Assembly: GCA_029857875.1 (NCBI GenBank)
Contig: JAOUGB010000190.1
Coordinates: 1-5,471, forward strand
Source: Desulfobacteraceae bacterium
GTDB taxonomy: Bacteria > Desulfobacterota > Desulfobacteria > Desulfobacterales > UBA11574
DNA length: 5,471 nt
Reading direction: 5' to 3'
Below the pieces are notes generated by a model. That model made no database searches. It saw only the letters and a list, made by a program, of their open reading frames with translations, and was not told the origin of the DNA. Each line of letters opens with the position of its first letter. Position 1 is the first letter of the stretch. Positions 1 to 5,424 of the stretch are shown here, in pieces. The translations under genes were made by a program, and so were the position numbers.

Positions 1-217
1 CCGGGTTTTTGTAATATTTAACCATGCAATCCTTATTGGCTTTAATGGCCGACATTTTTGCCAAATGCAGATTTGAATAAAGATCACGCGCCGCGCTTTT
101 CAATCGATATTTCGGCAGCCAGCTCAAAAAATTCGGTACGCCCACAGCAGTCAATATAGCCAATAATGCAATAACGATGGTCAGCTGTATCAGTGTGAAT
201 CCTGATCTTTTCTGCAT
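1..217 (-). CDS. GspH/FimT-family type IV pseudopilin (minor pilin), N-terminal part, cut by window edge
   Basis: The 72 visible residues begin with a six-residue basic leader (MQKRSG) followed directly by FTLIQ and about 20 hydrophobic residues ending near VGVPNF. This is the class III signal cut by prepilin peptidase after Gly6, with Phe as the first mature residue (normally N-methylated). After the transmembrane helix, the stretch with AARDLY, LHLAKMSAIKAN and VKYY resembles the start of the GspH/FimT/FimU domain, whose members act as minor pilins or pseudopilins in the inner membrane and at the filament tip. Start choice: an in-frame ATG also exists at 235, but the ATG at 217 has AGGA at 227-230 nine bases upstream and gives the usual short leader. 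The predicted sigma-54 start site also falls at about 235. Mature position 5 is Gln (codon 185-187) rather than the usual Glu. The C-terminal part lies outside the window, so GspH versus FimT/FimU cannot be decided. Confidence 0.85.
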   Translation of the reverse strand, partial: MQKRSGFTLIQLTIVIALLAILTAVGVPNFLSWLPKYRLKSAARDLYSNLHLAKMSAIKANKDCMVKYYKNP

Positions 218-244
218 TTTTTTATTTCCTGTCATTTGGGGTTT

Positions 245-261
245 ATTCAATTTCCGTGCCA
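245..261 (-). promoter_or_regulatory. Sigma-54 (-24/-12) type promoter for the pseudopilin gene
   Basis: On the minus strand the sequence reads TGGCACGGAAATTGAAT. The -24 half (TGGCACG) is a full consensus match. The -12 half is TTGAA instead of TTGCA/T, so the usually strong GC doublet is GA. The spacing from the GG (259-260) to the G of the -12 element (248) is exactly the required 10 bases. Transcription would start at about 235, which places the Shine-Dalgarno (227-230) and ATG (217) in a short leader. Pilin genes are often controlled by sigma-54 with PilR-type activators. The -12 mismatch keeps the confidence moderate. Confidence 0.45.
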
Positions 262-430
262 AATCACTTCTTTTTCTAAACGATTTCAAGGCACACCATT
301 CCTACAACACCGGGTGTCAAATATATTTATTTGGATTTATTACTAATTTTTGATATGTTCAGCAGCGGTGCAGTATTTGCAAAATAATCGGAACTGAAAT
401 GTTCAGTCGTTATGATACGGAAGGGTTGTC

Positions 431-458
431 AAAAAATACTATTAAATTTTTTAATAGT
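431..458 (-). terminator. AT-rich intrinsic-terminator-like hairpin after purQ
   Basis: Seventeen bases beyond the purQ stop, a perfect 8-bp stem (ACTATTAA at 438-445 with TTAATAGT at 451-458) encloses five bases. An A436-431 run gives six U residues on the minus-strand transcript immediately after it, apart from one intervening A. The position and the U-tract fit rho-independent termination of purQ. The stem has only one G-C pair, so it may be weak. A third copy of the half-site (CTATTAAAT at 460-468) lies between the hairpin and the gene. Confidence 0.45.
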
Positions 459-475
459 GCTATTAAATGAATTGA

Positions 476-1294
476 CTATTTATCGCGAATAAACGCCACG
501 GCATTTTGAAACAATCGGATACCGGGTGTAATGACGGGTGCGGTGTTGTCTTTTTTGCGCTTTTTCTTTTCTTTGAAGAGCGGCCAGTTCGGGTGGTTTG
601 TCCAGTGGTTAAATGCCTCGGGATGCGGCATGAGGCCGAAAATTCGGCCGCTTGGATCACAGATCCCGGCGATGTCTTGTATCGACCCGTTGGGGTTGAA
701 AGGGAACTTTTGATCTGCGGGGCTGCCGTCGGGCATAGCATATTGAAGCACCACCTGATTGTCATCCGTCAAACGGCGCATAAAGGTTTCTTTGGCGTAA
801 AATTTGCCCTCACCGTGTCTTACGGGAAGTTCCAGGGTGTCCAGACCTTTGGTGAAAATGCAGGGAGATGTGGGAACAACCTTCAATGTGACCCATTGGT
901 CTCTGAAATTTCCAGAGTCATTAAATGTCAGGGCCACGGACCGCTTTGTGTAGTCATGATCAAATCCCGGTAGAAGTCCCAGGTTGACAAGGGTCTGGAA
1001 TCCATTACAAATACCGAGAACAAGATTGCCGGCATCGATAAATTCCAGAATTTTATCTCCCAGATTGGTTTTCATTCGAACCGCCTGGATGACCCCTGCT
1101 CCGTGGTCGTCCCCCCAGCTGAATCCCCCTCCAAATACCAAAATCTGATAATCAACCAAGTTAACGGTGCCATCGATAAGCGAATTGATATGGAGACGGT
1201 GGGCAACGGCACCGGAAAGTTCCAAAGCATATGCCGTCTCATGATCGCAATTCAGACCGTATCCGGTAAGAACGAGGGCCCTAACGCCATTCAT
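476..1294 (-). CDS. purQ: Phosphoribosylformylglycinamidine synthase, glutaminase subunit PurQ
   Basis: This 272-residue protein is the class I glutamine amidotransferase subunit of FGAM synthetase. It releases ammonia from glutamine for PurL in the fourth step of de novo purine synthesis in the cytoplasm, with PurS normally completing the complex. The sequence shows the oxyanion-strand motif GGGFSWGDD (55-63), the nucleophile elbow LGICNGFQ with Cys96, RHGEGKF (159-165), and the catalytic His224/Glu226 in LMPHPEAF. The protein is longer than the compact PurQ of about 225 residues. The extra length includes a PFNPNGS segment and a Lys/Arg-rich stretch (KEKKKRKKDN, 241-250) before the last helix. 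The start is supported by GGAG at 1302-1305, seven bases upstream of ATG. No purS or purL is visible next to it, so it appears to be transcribed alone from the promoter at 1371-1400, and a terminator-like hairpin follows. Confidence 0.95.
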   Translation of the reverse strand: MNGVRALVLTGYGLNCDHETAYALELSGAVAHRLHINSLIDGTVNLVDYQILVFGGGFSWGDDHGAGVIQAVRMKTNLGDKILEFIDAGNLVLGICNGFQTLVNLGLLPGFDHDYTKRSVALTFNDSGNFRDQWVTLKVVPTSPCIFTKGLDTLELPVRHGEGKFYAKETFMRRLTDDNQVVLQYAMPDGSPADQKFPFNPNGSIQDIAGICDPSGRIFGLMPHPEAFNHWTNHPNWPLFKEKKKRKKDNTAPVITPGIRLFQNAVAFIRDK

Positions 1295-1329
1295 TTAATC
1301 TCTCCATTACCCGACCAAGCCGAAAAGGT

Positions 1330-1512
1330 GACTAAAGTGAACTAAAGTTTGAAGTGACTAAAGTTAAGGTATTCTAACTATTATATAACACCATTGTAAA
1401 TCCCGATTCGGGTAAAGCTTCTAATACCGATTTAAAATGGCAGCGCTGAAAGCGCAATCCTCAACTTTAGCTCACTTTAGGCACTTCAAACTTCAAACTT
1501 TTGGACTTTAGC
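1330..1512. repeat. Pair of inverted clusters of a CTAAAGT / TTGAAGT short repeat
   Basis: The left cluster (1330-1365) reads on the plus strand as three CTAAAGT units and one TTGAAGT unit, spaced 7-10 bases apart. The right cluster (1464-1512) carries five such units on the minus strand. The clusters can pair: AGTTTGAAGTG with the following CTAAAGT (1346-1364) matches the reverse complement of 1474-1492 at 18 of 19 positions, and 1332-1348 matches the reverse complement of 1464-1480 at 16 of 17. The stretch between contains a dyad (1402-1412) and a hairpin GCGCT-GAA-AGCGC (1443-1455). No open frame of note occupies it. It fits a dispersed intergenic repeat; its function is unknown. Together with the purQ promoter it accounts for most of the purQ upstream gap. 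I see no convincing promoter for the rightward gene that follows. Confidence 0.7.
1371..1400 (-). promoter_or_regulatory. Sigma-70-like promoter for purQ
   Basis: On the minus strand TTTACA (1395-1400, 5 of 6 to the -35 consensus) is separated by 18 bases from TAGAAT (1371-1376, 5 of 6 to the -10 consensus). A TATAAT also occurs in the spacer (1380-1385) but has no -35 at a suitable distance. The start site would be near 1364, giving a leader of about 70 bases that contains the left cluster of CTAAAGT-like repeats. Directly upstream of the -35 lies a perfect dyad CCCGA-T-TCGGG (1402-1412), which could be an operator or activator site or simply part of the repeat region. Confidence 0.5.
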
Positions 1513-1582
1513 TTATACGTGCTACTTGTACTGATAAAAATACGTCGTCGAAATTACGAATTAGAACACTAAGCAAAAATAA

Positions 1583-2812
1583 ATGCCCGATATACTAATC
1601 GAACATCAATGCCCACAGTGCGGGGCGCCGGTTGTTTTGAAAGAAACAGATCGTCTTTTTAGCTGCCAGTTTTGCAGGGTGAATTCATATTTGCTTCAAG
1701 ACGGTTTTTTCCGTTATATGCTCCCCAATGCTGCTCCTAAAACTAAAGATCTGGTGTTTTTTCCATACTGGCGGGTTAAGGGAATGCTTTTTTCATGCGT
1801 TGATTCAGGGATTGAACACAAATTTATAGATGTCAGTCATCAGGCTGTTGAATCCCGTTATTTCCCCAACTCTTTAGGACTTCGCAGCCAGGCTCTTAAG
1901 CTCAATTTTGTTACACCGGAGATCAGCGGTTATTTTCTTAAGCCGACCTTTTCTTTTAAAAAAGTGATGGATATTTTTCAGCACCGTTTCAAAAAATCTC
2001 TGTCGAGTCCGGTTTTTCAGCAGTCACATGTTGGTGACACGGTAAGTCTTATTTATTCTCCTTTTTATAAAGAAGAAAAATTATACGATGCTGTTTTAAA
2101 CAAGGCGGTTACGACAATACCGCCAGATGATTTTGAAACAGCATCTCTTCCCGGCGGACGCCCCAACTGGCGCACTCAATTTATTCCAACGCTTTGTCCG
2201 GGTTGCGGGTGGGATCTGGAAGGGCGGCGTGATGCTCTGGTTTTGAACTGTAAGAACTGTAACTCCGTCTGGAGACCGACGAAAAACGGATTCAAGCAAC
2301 TTAAATTTTCGATAATGCAGACAAAAGATGAGAACGTTATCTATCTCCCATTCTGGCGGATAAAGGCGGATGTTAGCGGGATTACACTCAATTCATATGC
2401 AGATTTGGTCAGGGTTGCCAATCTACCGAAAGCGATTCAGAGAAACTGGGAGGATAAAGAATTTCGATTTTGGTCTCCGGCTTTTAAAGTCAGACCTCGG
2501 GTTTTCATACGACTTGGGCGCAGCATTACGCTTTCACAGCCCATGGAAAAAATGCAGAGAGAGCTGCCGGATGCCCGTATACATCCGGTAACATTACCCA
2601 TGAAAGATGCCGTTGAAAGCCTTACTATCAATCTGGCAAGTTTTATGAAACCCCAAGAAGACCTGTTCCCATTGTTGAAGGATATAGCAATAAAACCAGA
2701 AAGTTATATTTTGGTTTATATACCTTTCGTTGAACAGCATCATGAGTTCATCCAACCGAAACTTTATTTGACCCTTAACAAAAATCAGCTATCGCTTGCC
2801 TCGAATCTGTGA
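1583..2812 (+). CDS. Hypothetical protein with two zinc ribbons and an internal duplication
   Basis: I do not recognise the family of this 409-residue protein. It has two CxxC-x14-CxxC zinc ribbons: Cys10/13/28/31 and Cys205/208/223/226. Each is followed, exactly 30 residues after its last Cys, by an aromatic motif: FFPYWRVKG (59-67) and YLPFWRIKA (254-262). The offset between the copies is 195 residues with no gap across this whole stretch. Weaker repeats follow: LIYSPFY (156-162) with LVYIPFV (377-383), then KLYDAVLNK (166-174) with KLYLTLNK (393-400). The protein is thus two copies of one module of roughly 200 residues. No signal peptide or membrane segment is seen, so a soluble cytoplasmic protein is likely. 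TAA lies directly before the ATG in frame, so this is the earliest possible ATG start, and the next Met (46) would remove the first ribbon. The Shine-Dalgarno is poor. It converges on the lyase gene 36 bp away. A nucleic-acid or protein-binding role is possible but unproven. Confidence 0.85.
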   Translation: MPDILIEHQCPQCGAPVVLKETDRLFSCQFCRVNSYLLQDGFFRYMLPNAAPKTKDLVFFPYWRVKGMLFSCVDSGIEHKFIDVSHQAVESRYFPNSLGLRSQALKLNFVTPEISGYFLKPTFSFKKVMDIFQHRFKKSLSSPVFQQSHVGDTVSLIYSPFYKEEKLYDAVLNKAVTTIPPDDFETASLPGGRPNWRTQFIPTLCPGCGWDLEGRRDALVLNCKNCNSVWRPTKNGFKQLKFSIMQTKDENVIYLPFWRIKADVSGITLNSYADLVRVANLPKAIQRNWEDKEFRFWSPAFKVRPRVFIRLGRSITLSQPMEKMQRELPDARIHPVTLPMKDAVESLTINLASFMKPQEDLFPLLKDIAIKPESYILVYIPFVEQHHEFIQPKLYLTLNKNQLSLASNL

Positions 2813-2848
2813 CTATAAATTTACATCTCGAAAATTCTACATACGATT

Positions 2849-4054
2849 TTATTTCAACTCAAACTCATAACCTGCTAAAGATAATTTTTGGACTATTTCT
2901 TCAACGTGTTCGGGACCTCGTGTTTCAAGCTCAAGATCGACATGTGTAACGTAAATGGGTAAATTTCTTGCATTGCGGTCATGATAGATATGGAGAACAT
3001 TTGCTTTAAGAGCAGATATTATGATGAGCAGCTGTGACAGAGAACCGGGAGTGTCGGACAGGCGCACCCTAATGCGCATTATTCTTCTATTTTTCAACAA
3101 GCCCTGACTCAGGATGCGGCCCAACAAAGAGCTGTCTACATTGCCGCCGCTGATTAACAGAACGACTCTTTTTCTTCGGAAAAGCTTTACCGAACCATTT
3201 AACAGGGCTGCAAGAGAAACCGCCCCCGAGCCTTCGGCCAAGATCTTTTTTCGTTCCAGAAGCAACAGAATTGCCGCCGCGATATGGTCTTCTTCCACCA
3301 AAACAATATCATCAACAAACTTACGGATCATATCGAAGTTCAGCGTTCCCACCTGCTTGACGCTAATGCCGTCCGCTATGGAATATTCTGAAGAAACCTT
3401 TGTGATTTCCCCCCTGTGATACGATTCATAGGCCGATGGGCAGGCGGTGGATTGGACGCCGATGACATTGACGGTTGGTTTAATGGATTTTACGATTGAC
3501 GCTATACCCGAAATAATCCCTCCGCCGCCGATGGGTATGATGATCATGTCGATTTCTTTGAGATCTTCTAAGAGCTCAAGGGCAATGGTCCCTTGTCCTG
3601 TTATGATATCCGGGTCATCGTAAGGATGAATGAAGGTTTTTCCTTCCAGGGCCATTTCTTCAGCTTTTTTTAGAGATTCTCCCAAGCTCTTTCCTTCAAT
3701 AACCACATCACCGCCATATCCGCGTGTCGCTTCTTGTTTGCTGATGGAAGCCCATTCAGGCATTACGATGGTTGCCGGAATACGAGCCTGTCTGGCAGCC
3801 AGAGCCACTCCTTGTGCATGATTTCCCGCAGACGCTGCCACCACTCCGCCAGGACCTATTCTATCCTTATTAGTCAATATATAATATGTTGCGCCCCTGA
3901 TTTTGAAGGATCCTGTTTTTTGAAGATTTTCCAGTTTTAAATAAATTTCTCCACCGAACATTTGACTCAAAGAAGGTGAGTGGATCAGTGGTGTCCGGAT
4001 TACTTTTCCCTTCAGCATCTTGGCAGCGTGTTGAACCTTCTCGATGGAGATCAT
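2849..4054 (-). CDS. ilvA: Threonine ammonia-lyase (threonine dehydratase) with C-terminal ACT domain
   Basis: This 401-residue, PLP-dependent fold-type II enzyme deaminates L-threonine (and usually L-serine) to 2-oxobutanoate and ammonia in the cytoplasm. It feeds isoleucine synthesis or threonine catabolism. Visible motifs are the PLP-lysine motif GSFKIRGA with Lys51, SAGNHAQG (75-82), the phosphate-binding GGGG (176-179), AEGSGAV around Glu274, and SGGNVD (302-307), whose first Ser faces the PLP pyridine nitrogen. After about residue 325 a single ACT domain follows (IRVRLSDTPGSLSQLL onward), a likely site of amino-acid control. One ACT domain and about 400 residues match the shorter TdcB/IlvA type, not the 500-residue biosynthetic IlvA with a double regulatory domain, so a catabolic role is equally possible. 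AGGA at 4062-4065, seven bases before ATG, supports the start. No ilv, leu or tdc neighbours are present. Confidence 0.93.
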   Translation of the reverse strand: MISIEKVQHAAKMLKGKVIRTPLIHSPSLSQMFGGEIYLKLENLQKTGSFKIRGATYYILTNKDRIGPGGVVAASAGNHAQGVALAARQARIPATIVMPEWASISKQEATRGYGGDVVIEGKSLGESLKKAEEMALEGKTFIHPYDDPDIITGQGTIALELLEDLKEIDMIIIPIGGGGIISGIASIVKSIKPTVNVIGVQSTACPSAYESYHRGEITKVSSEYSIADGISVKQVGTLNFDMIRKFVDDIVLVEEDHIAAAILLLLERKKILAEGSGAVSLAALLNGSVKLFRRKRVVLLISGGNVDSSLLGRILSQGLLKNRRIMRIRVRLSDTPGSLSQLLIIISALKANVLHIYHDRNARNLPIYVTHVDLELETRGPEHVEEIVQKLSLAGYEFELK

Positions 4055-4085
4055 TTAATAATCCTTTCTTGATGAACGTATAAAA

Positions 4086-4108
4086 AGTGTTTTATAAAAG
4101 GTAACACT
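4086..4108. promoter_or_regulatory. Inverted repeat AGTGTT-N11-AACACT upstream of ilvA (possible operator)
   Basis: A perfect 6-bp inverted repeat with an 11-base spacer lies 32 bases before the threonine ammonia-lyase start. On the minus strand only a weak promoter match is visible around it (TTACCT at 4099-4104, 16 bases, TATACG at 4077-4082). If that promoter is used, the dyad would cover its -35 and most of its spacer. This is a short motif in AT-rich DNA and could be chance. Confidence 0.22.
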
Positions 4109-4120
4109 GGAAGCATTACC

Positions 4121-4338
4121 GCTTCAGGTATAATTAAATTTTTGCTGAAAGATCGCGCCAAAGGCGGATAAAACTCGTGAATAAGGGCTCGTAATGAAAG
4201 AACCTACCCGGGCTATTAATAAAGGTCCCTGCTTTAACAGAGGGTTTCCTCCATAAAGTTAAATCGCTCATGGTTCTTTCAAAACGATCCCTAATCCACT
4301 CAGACAGCTTCCAGCAAAAATTTAATTATACCTGAAGC
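4121..4338. repeat. Palindromic MITE-like element with perfect 27-bp terminal inverted repeats
   Basis: The ends 4121-4147 and 4312-4338 are perfect reverse complements over 27 bases, beginning GCTTCAGGTATAATTAAA and ending TTTTTGCTG. A second inner pair of arms, 4177-4204 and 4272-4299, matches at 23 of 28 positions, including ten uninterrupted bases (TGAAAGAACC / GGTTCTTTCA). An apical stem-loop lies at 4223-4250 (AGG, CCCT paired with AGGG, CCT), and a side hairpin CGCC-AAA-GGCG sits at 4156-4166. The whole 218 bp could fold as one long branched hairpin. It encodes no transposase. The size, terminal inverted repeats and intergenic position fit a non-autonomous MITE-like or REP-like element; a structured RNA is the alternative. 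Flanking bases (ACC / TCC) show no clear target-site duplication. It lies between the divergently transcribed ilvA and phosphodiesterase genes. Confidence 0.75.
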
Positions 4339-4431
4339 TCCCTTGAAATCGACTTATTTCAAAGGACTATGCTATTACTATAAATGAAAAAATGTTTAAA
4401 AAAAAAGCAGGGCATAATCTATTTAAGTTTG

Positions 4432-4461
4432 TTCACGATCATTTAGGTTTTATTTTATACT
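4432..4461 (+). promoter_or_regulatory. Sigma-70-like promoter for the phosphodiesterase gene
   Basis: TTCACG (4432-4437, 4 of 6 to -35) is followed after 18 bases by TATACT (4456-4461, 5 of 6 to -10). Transcription would start near 4468. That leaves almost no leader for an ATG at 4472 but about 40 bases for the ATG at 4508, which has a Shine-Dalgarno. The -35 match is modest. The DNA between the palindromic element and this site (4339-4431) holds one imperfect hairpin (4341-4365: CCTTGAAAT with ATTTCAAAGG, one bulged base) and AT-rich sequence, but no supported gene. Confidence 0.33.
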
Positions 4462-4507
4462 GTATAGCTGGATGGATGCAATACATCATTTAAAAGGGTT
4501 TTTGCTC

Positions 4508-5314
4508 ATGAACATGCACTTTTGGCTTGAAGAATGGTTCCATCAGGGGGTGGATCTTTTTTACGAAAAAATGCCGCAATCTTTCCCAGATACAAAAAAA
4601 CTCAAACAGTGTAAAATTATTTCACATCGGGGTGAGCATGACAATAAAATGGTTTATGAAAATACAACCCCTGCATTTGACCGAGTCAATGAAGCCGGTG
4701 TGTGGGGGATAGAATTTGATATTCGATGGACCAGAGATTTGCAGCCGGTTGTCTTTCATGACCAGGACCTTCAGAGAGTGTTTAAATCTGATACAAAAAT
4801 CAATAAGGTAACACTGACCGAGCTAAAAACGCATTGTAAATTGATCCCCACACTTTCCGAAGTCATTCAAAAGTATGGCAAAAAAATGCACCTCATGGTT
4901 GAAATAAAGAAAGAAGTATATCCGGACCCGGAGTATCAAAACAATGTGTTGAGAGACCTTTTTCAGCAACTGACACCTCAAGTCGATTTTCATTTCATTG
5001 CCTTAAAGCCGGAGATATTCATGTTTATAGACTTTGTTCCTTCATCAACGTTTGTTCCGAGTGCCAGGCTCAATGTGAAACCATTGAGTGATCTGGCGCT
5101 GATGAAGAGCTACGGGGGGATCGCAGGGCATTATCTATTGATAAGCGACAGTCTATTGAAAAAACACCATACACAGAATCAGTGTATTGGAACAGGTTAT
5201 ATTCGTTCTAAAAACTGTTTATTCAGAGAACTTAACAGAGGCGTAGAATGGATTTTCTCAAATCATGCCATTAAACTTCAGAGCATATGTAATTCGCTGT
5301 TGAAACTCAAATAA
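4508..5314 (+). CDS. Glycerophosphodiester phosphodiesterase (GDPD) family protein
   Basis: This 268-residue protein carries the GDPD TIM-barrel signature: SHRGEH with His40, YENTTPAF (50-57), the metal-binding pair Glu69 and Asp71 in GIEFDIRWTRD, FHDQDL with His84, and Glu132 in LMVEIKKE. Family members hydrolyse glycerophosphodiesters to glycerol-3-phosphate and an alcohol using His40/His84 as acid-base pair and a divalent metal. The actual substrate here is not known. About 35 residues precede the barrel, with Trp-rich text (FWLEEWFHQG) but no clear signal peptide, so a cytoplasmic location is likely. The frame is open from ATG 4472, which would add MDAIHHLKGFLL. That ATG has no Shine-Dalgarno and sits almost at the predicted transcription start, whereas 4508 has AAAAGGG nine bases upstream, so 4508 is preferred. 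It stands alone, without transport genes such as ugp or glpT nearby. Confidence 0.88.
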   Translation: MNMHFWLEEWFHQGVDLFYEKMPQSFPDTKKLKQCKIISHRGEHDNKMVYENTTPAFDRVNEAGVWGIEFDIRWTRDLQPVVFHDQDLQRVFKSDTKINKVTLTELKTHCKLIPTLSEVIQKYGKKMHLMVEIKKEVYPDPEYQNNVLRDLFQQLTPQVDFHFIALKPEIFMFIDFVPSSTFVPSARLNVKPLSDLALMKSYGGIAGHYLLISDSLLKKHHTQNQCIGTGYIRSKNCLFRELNRGVEWIFSNHAIKLQSICNSLLKLK

Positions 5315-5341
5315 TTGAGCCCTCGAGGGAGTTTTTCTTCT
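5303..5341 (+). terminator. Intrinsic-terminator-like structure after the phosphodiesterase gene
   Basis: The end of the gene overlaps AAACTC (5303-5308), which can pair with GAGTTT (5329-5334) around an inner CCC-TCGA-GGG hairpin (5320-5329). The run TTTTTCTTCT (5332-5341) follows. A competing hairpin, CTCAA-ATAA-TTGAG (5306-5319), spans the stop codon. The short GC core makes efficiency uncertain, but the position six bases after the stop and the U-tract are typical. Confidence 0.45.
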
Positions 5342-5389
5342 AAATCATTGAGTATAAGCAGAATGGATGATCTTTTTTTTAAAGCGGGT

Positions 5390-5424
5390 GCTGTTTGAGT
5401 GGCTTAGGGATCGTTAGAAAGAAC
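5390..5424 (+). repeat. Partial second copy of the palindromic element's interior
   Basis: GCTGTTTGAGTGGCTTAGGG and the following bases match the minus strand of 4273-4308 at 32 of 36 positions with one single-base gap. The match is to the inner part of the right arm of the 218-bp element and stops before its terminal repeat. The surrounding 5342-5471 contains no gene I can support; frames on both strands are short or broken. A gene reaching in from beyond the right edge cannot be excluded. Confidence 0.55.

Noticed and set aside
506..973. Long plus-strand open frame antisense to purQ
   Set aside because: It lies wholly within purQ, its translation shows no recognisable domain, and the minus-strand frame has full PurQ motifs. 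It is a shadow frame, as are the other frames inside purQ and ilvA.
1330..1512. CRISPR array
   Set aside because: The repeated units are only about 7-9 bases, run in opposite directions in the two clusters, and have no uniform spacers.
1501..1582. Promoter for the zinc-ribbon protein gene
   Set aside because: TTGGAC, TTGTAC and TATACG occur, but no -35/-10 pair has acceptable spacing and match, so none is annotated.
2813..2848. Bidirectional terminator between the convergent genes
   Set aside because: The 36-bp gap is AT-rich but shows no stem-loop with a T-run on either strand.
4108..4350. Target-site duplication flanking the palindromic element
   Set aside because: The bases immediately outside the 27-bp ends (ACC on the left, TCC on the right) are not a convincing direct repeat at any length I tried, so none is annotated.
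4384..4446. Twenty-codon frame beginning MKKCLKKKQG in the gap before the phosphodiesterase
   Set aside because: It arises from poly-A sequence, has no Shine-Dalgarno, and ends before the predicted promoter -10. A chance frame is the simpler explanation.
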